Positions 17,234 through 24,687 of a stretch of DNA of 64,000 nucleotides are shown here, in pieces (position 1 is the first letter of the stretch; each line of letters begins with the position of its first letter). The DNA comes from Pseudomonas sp. H9 (lineage in GTDB: Bacteria; Pseudomonadota; Gammaproteobacteria; Pseudomonadales; Pseudomonadaceae). A program made the translations under genes and the position numbers. Location: NCBI RefSeq assembly GCF_004353925.1, contig NZ_SMOK01000005.1, positions 1-64,000 on the forward strand. The letters run 5' to 3'. Below the pieces are notes generated by a model. That model did not search any database. It saw only the letters and a program-made list of their open reading frames with translations, and had not been told where the DNA came from.

Positions 17234-17752
17234 ATGAGCAGCCTGACCGTCTATCACCACTCCACCCCGGATACGCCTAACAAGGTGCTGACCCACCTTG
17301 AGGACATCGCTGCGACGCTGGCTGAGCAGGGTGTACGTTTTGAGCGCTGGCAGGCCAGTGCGCCGATCCAGCCGGGCGCTGCCGAGCACGAGGTAATCGG
17401 GGCTTACCAGCAGAGTATCGACAAACTGATGGCCGAGAAGGCCTGCAGTCATGTCGATGTGGTGCGTGAAGCCGATCCCCGACTGCTGGACGAACACACC
17501 TGTGAAGAAGATCAGCTGCGCTTTTTTGCGGCTGGGCGCGGACTGTTCAACCTGAACATCGGCGGCTATTTGTACGCCGTACTGTGTGAGAAAGGGGATC
17601 TGATCGGGATTCCGGCGGGTACTCGGCAGTGGGTGGATATGGGCGAGGATCCACGCTTTGTGGCTATCCGCGTGTACAACAAGCCAGAAGGGCTGGTGGC
17701 GCACTTTACGGGTGAGAAGATCGCCGAGGTGTTTGCGCGTCTTGACGATTGA
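17234..17752 (+). CDS. Acireductone dioxygenase-like cupin with degraded metal site
   Basis: A 172-residue protein clearly homologous to ARD (MtnD) of the methionine salvage pathway: VYHHSTPDTPNKVLTHLEDI at the start, RFFAAGRGLFNL, YAVLCEKGDLIGIPAGT and DMGEDPRFVAIR. The metal motif, normally HxHxxxE, reads HTCEEDQ: the first His remains, the second is Cys, and the Glu is Gln. The fourth ligand, normally His before Trp, is Gln (GTRQW). Three of four ligands are therefore replaced, and about ten residues before the motif are missing. Canonical ARD activity is unlikely. No mtnB or mtnC gene is adjacent. ATG 17234 is preferred to GTG 17228. Confidence 0.85.
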   Translation: MSSLTVYHHSTPDTPNKVLTHLEDIAATLAEQGVRFERWQASAPIQPGAAEHEVIGAYQQSIDKLMAEKACSHVDVVREADPRLLDEHTCEEDQLRFFAAGRGLFNLNIGGYLYAVLCEKGDLIGIPAGTRQWVDMGEDPRFVAIRVYNKPEGLVAHFTGEKIAEVFARLDD

Positions 17753-17756
17753 TTTA

Positions 17757-17813
17757 TTGATCGCGGGGCAAGCCCGCTCCTACCGTGGGAGCGGGCTTGC
17801 CCCGCGATCAATT
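17757..17813. repeat. REP palindrome
   Basis: A perfect palindrome apart from the loop: TTGATCGCGGGGC..GCTCC / GGAGC..GCCCCGCGATCAA around TACCGTG. It lies between the convergent ARD-like and DUF3509 genes and touches the latter's stop codon. Confidence 0.95.
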
Positions 17814-18085
17814 CAACTGTATGTCGGCAACGCAAAGCGCTGCTGGCTCTGCAGTCGGGAAATCACCGGCAACTCACTGGCTTGTTCAGCCAGGTCACGG
17901 CGTATCGCACTGATCGCCCAGGTCAGTTGTTCGGCGCTATGCAGTTGTGCGTAAGAAATCGAGCGTTTGACCTGTTTGCCATCGGCTGCACGCAACGTCA
18001 GCAGAATCCCACCATCAGGCCGTGCCTGTGTGGTAACGGTGTAGGCGGAGAATACCGAGGCAAATTTTTCCTGGATGAGGTCCAT
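17813..18085 (-). CDS. DUF3509 family protein
   Basis: A 90-residue soluble protein matching the Pseudomonas-restricted DUF3509 family, of unknown function: MDLIQEKFASVF start, ARPDGGILLTLR, and SYAQLHSAEQLTWAISAIRRDLAE in the middle. A GTCAGGAG ribosome binding site precedes the ATG at 18085. Its TGA stop directly borders a REP palindrome. It is divergent from the ankyrin gene, with a 273-bp gap that holds AT-rich promoter-like sequence and a pair of direct repeats. Confidence 0.8.
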   Translation of the reverse strand: MDLIQEKFASVFSAYTVTTQARPDGGILLTLRAADGKQVKRSISYAQLHSAEQLTWAISAIRRDLAEQASELPVISRLQSQQRFALPTYS

Positions 18086-18203
18086 ATCAGCTCCTGACTG
18101 TTTGTGGCAGACATAGCGTGATAGTTGCAGCGACTGTGCCAGGTAATATTTTTTAAAAACACTATTAAAATCAAATAGATAGATCGTTCAATAAACCGTT
18201 TGA

Positions 18204-18251
18204 CCGTGCATTGTGCAAGGTCGCGTGTACTGCGCCGTGCATTTTGCAAGG
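18204..18251. promoter_or_regulatory. Pair of 17-bp direct repeats upstream of the ankyrin gene
   Basis: CCGTGCATTGTGCAAGG (18204-18220) and CCGTGCATTTTGCAAGG (18235-18251) differ at one base and are offset by 31 bp, about three helical turns. Each contains a TGCA..TGCA-like dyad. They lie 108-155 bases before the ankyrin start and just after an A/T-rich stretch at 18145-18190. A regulator binding site is inferred. Confidence 0.45.
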
Positions 18252-18358
18252 TGTGCTGGCCAATAGAATTGCTCTGTTGGCGCCATCGGTTATCCACAAT
18301 GGACCCCAGTGTGTAGCTGACCAATACTTGGGCTTTCTCGCATGCCAGGAGGTTCCCT

Positions 18359-18883
18359 ATGTCCGATCAACGTAACGCTACGCCCATGAATGACGATGAA
18401 GCGGCTGCGTTCGCTGAACAGGTTTTTGACCGGGCGCGCCAGGGTGACGCGGCGATGCTGGCGCGCTTGCTGGAGAAAGGCCTACCCGCCAATCTGCGCA
18501 ATCATAAAGGCGACACCTTGCTGATGCTTGCCAGCTATCACGGCCATGTTGATGCCGTTAAGGTGCTGTTGCAGCACGGCGCCGATCCGCTGATTGCCAA
18601 CGACAACGGCCAGCTACCGATGGCCGGCGCGGCCTTCAAAGGGGATCTGGCGATGGTCCGCTTGCTGGTAGAGCAAGGTGTAGCGGTTGACTCGGCGTCA
18701 GCCGACGGTCGCACTGCATTGATGATGGCGGCGATGTTCAACCGTACGGCGATGGTCGAGTACCTGCTCACCCAAGGCGCGGATGCCAAACGTCAGGATG
18801 CCAAGGGCGTGACGGCACTGGGTGCCGCCCAAGCCATGGGCGCTGCTGATACCGCCGCGCAATTGCAGGCGCTGATCGGCTAA
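18359..18883 (+). CDS. Ankyrin repeat protein
   Basis: A 174-residue soluble protein made of about four ankyrin repeats from residue 35 on: NHKGDTLLMLASYHGHVDAVKVLL, NGQLPMAGAAFKGDLAMVRLLV, DGRTALMMAAMFNRTAMVEYLL and DAKGVTALGAAQ. There is no signal peptide, unlike AnkB proteins that protect periplasmic catalase, so a cytoplasmic protein-binding role is likely. AGGAGG at 18348 gives a strong ribosome binding site for the ATG. Followed 60 bases later by a hypothetical gene on the same strand. Confidence 0.92.
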   Translation: MSDQRNATPMNDDEAAAFAEQVFDRARQGDAAMLARLLEKGLPANLRNHKGDTLLMLASYHGHVDAVKVLLQHGADPLIANDNGQLPMAGAAFKGDLAMVRLLVEQGVAVDSASADGRTALMMAAMFNRTAMVEYLLTQGADAKRQDAKGVTALGAAQAMGAADTAAQLQALIG

Positions 18884-18943
18884 CCCCCAGGGGCCATTTG
18901 CGGCTATCCTTGGCGACTTTTTTCAGCGTCGCAGGGCCCCTTC

Positions 18944-19474
18944 ATGAAACCCCAACTGGTCGAACTCATCGGCAAAATCAGCGCCGGCTGCATGCGCGAA
19001 GAAGACATCGAGCGCATCGCCGACGAGGCCGCCCAGGCCTATGCCGACCCGCAAGCCTTCCTGGCGGCCAACGCCGATATCAACTACGACGACAGCTTCC
19101 CGATCCCCTTGGGTGAGTGGGTGGTGGTGGGCAGCTTGCCCGACACCGTGCTGTTCCAGGCTGACACCTATCAGGACCTGTTCGCGCAGATTTCCGACTC
19201 GTTCGACAAGTCGGTGGCATTCAACCTCAAGCCCAAGCAACTGGCCAAGGTCGAGCCGTTGACTGCGCTCAATCGCATTCAGGTGCAGATGGGCGCCTTG
19301 AACAAAGAGGCCGGCGGCTATGTGCTGGTTAATTTCAGTCAGTTGCTCGATGACGAGCTACAGATGGTCATGGTCGGCAACAACGACCTGGAGCGCGTGC
19401 TGGAGCTGTGCGCCGAGGTGGGGATTGCCGCAGCGCCGGCACTGGAAGCGCTGCGGGTAGCGGTTCACGTTTAA
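18944..19474 (+). CDS. Conserved hypothetical cytoplasmic protein
   Basis: A 176-residue acidic protein with no signal peptide or membrane helix. I do not recognise a named domain. The N-terminal 40 residues are helical; the middle contains FPIPLGEWVVVGSLPDTVLFQADTY. Residues 95-176 look like a second mixed alpha/beta segment. The gene follows the ankyrin gene closely and could share its transcript. Its TAA stop (19472-19474) overlaps the complementary stop of the convergent ZIP gene. The weak ribosome site makes the start only probable. Confidence 0.7.
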   Translation: MKPQLVELIGKISAGCMREEDIERIADEAAQAYADPQAFLAANADINYDDSFPIPLGEWVVVGSLPDTVLFQADTYQDLFAQISDSFDKSVAFNLKPKQLAKVEPLTALNRIQVQMGALNKEAGGYVLVNFSQLLDDELQMVMVGNNDLERVLELCAEVGIAAAPALEALRVAVHV

Positions 19475-20412
19475 CCCAAAGCAGTATCGAGGAACATCAT
19501 TACTGCGAAACCGCCCATCAGGCCCAGTGTCGCTGACGTCTGATGGCCGTTGCGGTGGGTTTCCGGAATCACTTCGTGAGACACCACGAAGATCATGGCT
19601 CCGGCCGCCAGACCCATGCTGACCGGGTAGGCAATCGCAAAGCCGGTAGAAATGCCCAGGCCAATGACCGCACCGATCGGCTCCATCAGTCCAGAGCCGA
19701 TCGCTACCAGCGCCGCCTTCACATTTGAAAGCCCGGTGGCGCGCAAGGCCAGCGCCACGGCCAGGCCCTCTGGAATGTCTTGAATGGCGATCGCGCTGGT
19801 CAGCGGCAGGCCGACATTCAGGTCTCCATTGGCAAAGCTGACACCAATGGCCATACCTTCTGGAAGGTTATGCAAGGTAATCGCCAGAACGAACAACCAC
19901 ACCCGGTTGATGCGTTCGGCCTGTGGTCCACAGGGGCCGGTGCTTTCGTGTTCGTGTGGAGTGAAGCGGTCCAGCCCGAGCATCAACAACACCCCAAGGC
20001 CCATGCCAACCACTACGGTCAGCGCCGCATAGGGGCCGTTGCCGGTGATCTCGCGGGCGGCTTCCAGGCCCGGCAAAATCAGTGAGAATGAGCTGGCGGC
20101 GAGCATCATCCCGGCAGCAAAGCCGAGCATGACATCCTGACTGCGCGCGCTGACTTCGCGTAGCACCACCGCCAGCACCGCCCCTAATGCGGTGGCTGCA
20201 AACCCGGCCAAGCCACCGAGCATGGCCATATGCAGGTTTTCCTGATGGTCACCGTGCACGGCGTTCCAGGCGCTGGCACTCAACAGGCCAAGCACCACCA
20301 CCAGGCTCAAGCCCAGCCCGGCACTCAGCCACGGTGTGGTCTGCGCCTGTTGTAGCCAGGCGTTCCAGAGTGACGTTTGCGTTACGCTGCTGGAGCTTTG
20401 GGCGGGGGGCAT
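19471..20412 (-). CDS. ZIP family metal transporter (GufA/ZupT type)
   Basis: A 313-residue inner-membrane transporter, likely importing zinc or other divalent metals. It has a 30-residue N-terminal extension, then about eight membrane helices with the two metal-binding signatures HNLPEGMAIGVSFANGD (helix IV) and IQDIPEGLAVALA (helix V), and SHEVIPETHRNG near the C-terminus. The His-containing loop after helix III (TPHEHEST) may bind metal. The ATG at 20412 with GAGGT upstream was chosen. Its 3' end overlaps the convergent hypothetical gene by 4 bases. Confidence 0.9.
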   Translation of the reverse strand: MPPAQSSSSVTQTSLWNAWLQQAQTTPWLSAGLGLSLVVVLGLLSASAWNAVHGDHQENLHMAMLGGLAGFAATALGAVLAVVLREVSARSQDVMLGFAAGMMLAASSFSLILPGLEAAREITGNGPYAALTVVVGMGLGVLLMLGLDRFTPHEHESTGPCGPQAERINRVWLFVLAITLHNLPEGMAIGVSFANGDLNVGLPLTSAIAIQDIPEGLAVALALRATGLSNVKAALVAIGSGLMEPIGAVIGLGISTGFAIAYPVSMGLAAGAMIFVVSHEVIPETHRNGHQTSATLGLMGGFAVMMFLDTALG

Positions 20413-20541
20413 AGGTACCTCACAGAATCTGATCAACACGCCGAGTGTAACCAGTGCGCCAGGGCTGTCGCCAAGCAATCGCTTCTATGAGCGTCATAGC
20501 CAGCTATCCTTTGAGCAGGCGTGTTTCAAGGGAGCGACAGC

Positions 20542-20736
20542 ATGGGTTCGACATTCAATGGTCTGGTAGGCCTGATTATCCTCGTTCTGGACATCTGGGC
20601 GATCATCAACGTGCTCAAAAGCGGGGTAGGGATGGGCCCGAAAATTCTCTGGATCCTGTTGATTGTGTTGCTACCGGTGCTTGGTTTGATCATCTGGGCG
20701 ATTGCCGGGCCACGCGGCGGTGCCAGCCGTATTTAG
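20542..20736 (+). CDS. PLDc_N domain small membrane protein
   Basis: A 64-residue protein with two closely spaced hydrophobic helices: FNGLVGLIILVLDIWAIINVL and KILWILLIVLLPVLGLIIWAIAGPR. The VLLPVLGLIIWAIAGPR ending is the phospholipase D-nuclease N-terminal (PLDc_N) signature found in small membrane proteins without the catalytic domain. Function is unknown. AGGGAG precedes the ATG at 20542; the upstream in-frame GTG at 20521 is not used. Divergent from the ZIP gene, followed by a composite REP. Confidence 0.85.
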   Translation: MGSTFNGLVGLIILVLDIWAIINVLKSGVGMGPKILWILLIVLLPVLGLIIWAIAGPRGGASRI

Positions 20737-20753
20737 CTTATGGCAATTATCAG

Positions 20754-20840
20754 GTGGGAGCGGGCTTGCTGTGGGAGCGGGCTTGCCCCGCGATGCTATC
20801 TGGCTGACACACCGCAATCGCGGGGCAAGCCCGCTCCCTC
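20754..20840. repeat. Composite REP (tandem head plus inverted pair)
   Basis: A truncated REP head GTGGGAGCGGGCTTGCT is repeated in tandem directly before a full unit, then an inverted unit follows after about 25 bases. The same composite layout recurs at 54270-54357. Confidence 0.93.
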
Positions 20841-20846
20841 AGGGAG

Positions 20847-21320
20847 TCAGATCAGCCAAGCGCCTTCAAGCTCCAGCAGCATCTGCTTGCGCTCTACACC
20901 ACCGGCATATCCGGTCAGGGTGCCATTGCTGCCGATCACTCGATGGCAGGGGACAATGATCGAGATCGGGTTGGCGCCGTTGGCGGTACCGACGGCGCGC
21001 ACCGCACGCGGACGGCCAATGTTTTCCGCCAGATCACGGTAGCTGCAGGTCGTGCCATAAGGAATGCGCTGCAGGGCCTGCCAGACTTCCTGCTGAAACG
21101 GCGTGCCCAACGGCGCCAGCCTGAGGTCGAACACCTCGCGTTTCCCCGCAAAATACTCGTCCAACTGGCGGGCCACCGTATCCAGTTGATTCTGCGCAGG
21201 CTGCCAGTGCGCTGGCAGTTCCCAAGGCTGTGCGGCGTCCATATGGACCAAGTGCAGCCCTTGCTGGTCACCCGCCAGCAGCAGAGGGCCAAGCGGGCTG
21301 GGTAGATAGCGGTAATGCAT
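20847..21320 (-). CDS. ogt: Methylated-DNA--protein-cysteine methyltransferase
   Basis: A 157-residue repair protein that removes O6-alkyl groups from guanine in a suicide reaction. It has the [17 protein letters not shown] start, [24 protein letters not shown], and the active-site IVPCHRVIG with Cys125, followed by [16 protein letters not shown]. The lack of an AdaA-type domain and the length indicate Ogt/AGT. The ATG at 21320 is preferred to an upstream codon. The stop is 6 bases from a composite REP. Confidence 0.95.
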   Translation of the reverse strand: MHYRYLPSPLGPLLLAGDQQGLHLVHMDAAQPWELPAHWQPAQNQLDTVARQLDEYFAGKREVFDLRLAPLGTPFQQEVWQALQRIPYGTTCSYRDLAENIGRPRAVRAVGTANGANPISIIVPCHRVIGSNGTLTGYAGGVERKQMLLELEGAWLI

Positions 21321-21530
21321 GGATAAACGCCTGGGCAATGATTACCTGAGCACAATAGCGCAACCTGTTGCCAAGGGTGTTTCTCAACGAAATTTTCACA
21401 TTCGATTATGGAAAATCCGCGCGCGCAATTATCCGTTCGCCGAATGGCCGTGCATTGCCCTCGGGTTTAGTGCACATTTGCCGACTGCTTTTCGCCTTCT
21501 TGAATCTGAATCCTAGGGATCTTCCAATCC

Positions 21531-23615
21531 ATGGCTAACACGGACGCCTTGAGTGATCAGCGGGCTGCGTCGCGCCCGCTGCAACCGACGCTAAAATCGC
21601 ACCTGGCCTACACGCTGTTGTGTGGTCTGGTGATCATGCTGATGCTCAGCCTGGTTCGCCTGGCATTGCTGATCTACAACAGCGACATGATTGGCGATAC
21701 GCCTATGTCGACCGTGGCCGAGGGCTTCCTCAATGGCCTGCGCTTCGACTTGCGCGTTGTTGTCTACCTGAGCATTCCTTTGCTGCTGGCTACCCTCAGC
21801 GCCCGAGCCATGGCTGCCCGCGGCCTGTTTCGCGTGTGGCTGACCCTGGCCTCGAGCACCGTGATGTTCCTCGGCTTGATGGAGCTGGACTTCTACCGCG
21901 AGTTTCACCAACGCCTCAATGGCCTGGTGTTCCAGTACATCAAAGAAGACCCCAAAACCGTCTTGAGCATGCTCTGGTACGGTTTCCCGGTGGTGCGCTA
22001 CCTGGTGGCGTGGATTGTCGGTACCTGGTTGCTGAGCCTGGTGTTCAAAGGCATCGACCGCCTGACCCGCCCACGTACCGCCTATCAGGACCAGACCTCT
22101 GCTAGCCGTGCGGTTGCGCCTTGGTATGTGCGTGGCGTGGTGTTTTTCATGGTTTTGCTGGTGGCCGTCGCTGCCGCCCGTGGCACCTTGCGCCAGGGGC
22201 CACCTATGCGTTGGGGCGATGCTTTCACTACCGACTCGAATTTCGTCAACCAGCTGGGCCTCAATGGCACCTTGACCTTGATCGATGCGGCCCAGAGCCG
22301 TTTCGGTGAAGACCGCGCCAACATCTGGAAGTCGACCATCGAACAATCGCTGGCCACTCAGACCGTGCGTGACATGCTGTTGACGCAGAACGACAAGCTG
22401 GTCGATGCCGATACAGCTGCGGTACGCCGCGACTTTACGCCACCGGCCGACAATACCCTGCCGATCAAGAATGTCGTGGTGATTCTCATGGAGAGTTTCG
22501 CCGGTCACTCGGTAGGTGCACTGGGCAGCCCGAACAACATCACCCCGTACTTCGACAAGCTGGCCAAAGAAGGCCTGCTGTTTGACCGTTTCTTCTCCAA
22601 TGGTACCCATACCCACCAGGGTATGTTCGCGACCATGGCCTGCTACCCGAACCTGCCAGGTTTCGAGTACCTGATGCAGACCCCGGAAGGTGGTCACAAG
22701 CTGTCCGGCCTGCCGGCCTTGCTCAGTGCTCGTGACTACGACGATGTGTATGTCTACAACGGTGACTTTGCCTGGGACAACCAGTCGGGCTTCTTCGGCA
22801 ACCAGGGTATGACCACCTTCATTGGCCGTAACGACTTCGTCAATCCGGTGTTCTCCGACCCTACGTGGGGTGTGTCTGACCAGGACATGTTCGACCGTGG
22901 TGCTGAAGAACTGGCCAAGAACTATGGCAAGAAACCGTTCTATGCCTTGCTGCAGACCTTGTCCAACCACACGCCGTACGCCCTGCCAGCCCAGTTGCCG
23001 GTAGAGCCTGTCACCGGCCAGGGCCGCCTCGATCAGCACCTGACCGCTATGCGTTACTCCGACTGGGCGCTGGGCCAGTTCTTTGAGAAGGCACGTAAAG
23101 AGCCTTACTTCAAGGAAACCCTGTTCGTCATCGTCGGTGACCACGGTTTCGGTAACCACCAGCAGGTAACCGAGCTGGACCTCGGCCGTTTCAACGTACC
23201 GCTGCTGCTGATTGCCCCAGGCATTCAGGAGAAATTCGGTGCGGTGAACCATACCGTGGGTACCCAGATTGACATCGTGCCGACCATCATGGGCCGCCTG
23301 GGCGGCGAAACCCGCCATCAGTGCTGGGGCCGTGACTTGCTCAACCTGCCGGCGGGTGACCCTGGCTTCGGCATGATCAAGCCGTCGGGCAGCGAGCAGA
23401 TCGTCGGCCTGGTGAAGGGCGATCGCATCCTGATCGAGTCCAAAGACATGGCACCGCGCATGTACCGTTACGAGCTGGGTGCCAATTTCAAGGCCGAGCT
23501 GATCGAAAGCCCGGACCAGAAAGACCTGACCCACAAGCTTGAGTCGTTCATCCAGACCGCGACCAAGAGCCTGCTGGACAACACCGCTGGGGTTGTTCAC
23601 GGTACGCCGGAGTAA
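21531..23615 (+). CDS. LTA synthase family sulfatase (membrane phosphoglycerol/phosphoethanolamine transferase-like)
   Basis: A 694-residue inner-membrane enzyme. The first 230 residues hold about five membrane helices; residues 310-620 form the periplasmic sulfatase-fold domain with VVVILMESFAGHSVGALG (metal-binding Glu), FSNGTHTHQGMFA with the probable nucleophilic Thr359, and VIVGDHGFGNH (Asp-His metal ligands). In Gram-negative bacteria such proteins are related to LtaS/OpgB and modify glycans or lipids with phosphoglycerol-type groups; the exact donor and acceptor are unknown. The AT-rich gap upstream (21321-21530) likely holds its promoter; a strong terminator follows. Confidence 0.92.
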   Translation: MANTDALSDQRAASRPLQPTLKSHLAYTLLCGLVIMLMLSLVRLALLIYNSDMIGDTPMSTVAEGFLNGLRFDLRVVVYLSIPLLLATLSARAMAARGLFRVWLTLASSTVMFLGLMELDFYREFHQRLNGLVFQYIKEDPKTVLSMLWYGFPVVRYLVAWIVGTWLLSLVFKGIDRLTRPRTAYQDQTSASRAVAPWYVRGVVFFMVLLVAVAAARGTLRQGPPMRWGDAFTTDSNFVNQLGLNGTLTLIDAAQSRFGEDRANIWKSTIEQSLATQTVRDMLLTQNDKLVDADTAAVRRDFTPPADNTLPIKNVVVILMESFAGHSVGALGSPNNITPYFDKLAKEGLLFDRFFSNGTHTHQGMFATMACYPNLPGFEYLMQTPEGGHKLSGLPALLSARDYDDVYVYNGDFAWDNQSGFFGNQGMTTFIGRNDFVNPVFSDPTWGVSDQDMFDRGAEELAKNYGKKPFYALLQTLSNHTPYALPAQLPVEPVTGQGRLDQHLTAMRYSDWALGQFFEKARKEPYFKETLFVIVGDHGFGNHQQVTELDLGRFNVPLLLIAPGIQEKFGAVNHTVGTQIDIVPTIMGRLGGETRHQCWGRDLLNLPAGDPGFGMIKPSGSEQIVGLVKGDRILIESKDMAPRMYRYELGANFKAELIESPDQKDLTHKLESFIQTATKSLLDNTAGVVHGTPE

Positions 23616-23644
23616 CGCATTGCTTGCGTTGCGGTGAATAGAAA

Positions 23645-23669
23645 GAGGCCTTCGGGCCTCTTTTTTTTT
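23645..23669 (+). terminator. Rho-independent terminator after the LTA-synthase-like gene
   Basis: Stem GAGGCC / GGCCTC with a TTCG tetraloop, followed by nine T residues, 30 bases after the stop codon. Confidence 0.93.
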
Positions 23670-23764
23670 CTGGCTTCCAATGTCCGGTAGAACAATCCAT
23701 ACGACCACGTGGTCAACAGAGAGAACCCAGCGCCACCTGAAATACCCCTACAGAGGAGAATCCA

Positions 23765-24001
23765 ATGAAAGCGTGGGTCATTACCTTTGTTGATCAAAAA
23801 GGCGAGCGTACCTCGCTGCCCTACATTGGCGAGCATGAGCCCACTGTCGAGGAGGCTGCGCGCCGGATACGTGCACACCTTTTTCCCGTTATGGATGAGC
23901 TGGATCTCACCGACTACGAGGACCGTGCGTTGATGCCCACGGCCAAGTGGCTGAAAGAACACAGCGGTGTCGAGATTACCGCCATCACAGAAGCGCCCTG
24001 A
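23765..24001 (+). CDS. Hypothetical protein
   Basis: A 78-residue acidic soluble protein with no recognised domain. It starts MKAWVITFVDQKGERTSLPYI, followed by a predicted helix (EPTVEEAARRIRAHLF) and an Asp/Glu-rich turn. AGAGGAG is well spaced before the ATG, and codon use resembles its neighbours, so it is probably a real gene. It stands between a terminator and the rraB-like gene with a 188-base gap after it in which I see nothing clear. Confidence 0.7.
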   Translation: MKAWVITFVDQKGERTSLPYIGEHEPTVEEAARRIRAHLFPVMDELDLTDYEDRALMPTAKWLKEHSGVEITAITEAP

Positions 24002-24189
24002 GTGCTCTAATTGGCGCACTTGGCAACTTGGCGCTACGCTGCAATCAAGGTCGGGCCGATTCTTTTGTGATTGCCCGGGCTTGCCGATCCACGTCATGCA
24101 TCAGCTCGAATTGCCCCCGCACGTTCTGTGTGACGGGCAGGTGCGTTTTGCACTGAAAGTCTATCCATCGGTAGTTAGGAGGACGATTC

Positions 24190-24522
24190 ATGAGCAGCCA
24201 ATACGAGGACATCAGCAGCACCGTGTTACGGCAGATGAAAGAGGGTGGTTTTAACTTTGCCCAGATTCATCCCATCGAGTTCTATGCCGTTTTTCCTGAT
24301 GAGGCACGAGCCAGAAGGGCCGCGGGACATTTTCGCGGGGAATCGCTCAGCGCTCAGGTGCATGAGCGCGATGATGGCGCCTGGAACCTGGAATTGAGCA
24401 AGGTGATGTATGCCACCTATGGCGGCATTGGCGAATTCGAGCAGGATTTCGAAGCGGTTATCGCACCGTTAGGCGGTGAAATAGAGGGCTGGGGCGTGAA
24501 ACAGGAGCGCCCACTGGCTTGA
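24190..24522 (+). CDS. rraB: RraB-like ribonuclease E inhibitor family protein
   Basis: A 110-residue cytoplasmic protein resembling the RraB superfamily, whose E. coli member binds and inhibits RNase E. The features are the N-terminal helix VLRQMKEGG, IHPIEFYAVFPDEARARRAA, the strand NLELSKVMYATYGGIGEFEQDFEAVIAPLGG and the ending EGWGVKQE, equivalent to YDGWGTYFE in E. coli RraB. The acidic N- and C-terminal extensions of the E. coli protein are missing, so RNase E inhibition is only inferred. TAGGAGG precedes the ATG. Confidence 0.75.
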   Translation: MSSQYEDISSTVLRQMKEGGFNFAQIHPIEFYAVFPDEARARRAAGHFRGESLSAQVHERDDGAWNLELSKVMYATYGGIGEFEQDFEAVIAPLGGEIEGWGVKQERPLA

Positions 24523-24687
24523 AACACGCTTCGCAATGAAGCGTTAGCGCGCAAAGCAGCCGTAGCAGTTGCACACATCTGGTGCAGCTGCTCGTCTTTG
24601 AATTTACAACCTATTGAAACCAAAGGAATTGTGCCGCTGGCACGGGGCTTGCGATGGCTCTGGTGCACGGGTGACAAGGAGTTCGGC

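Noticed and set aside
21591-23708. A 705-codon open frame antisense to the LTA-synthase-like gene
   Set aside because: It follows from the GC-rich codon bias of the real gene; the translation is rich in His, Gln and Arg with no domain, and the sense frame has clear motifs.
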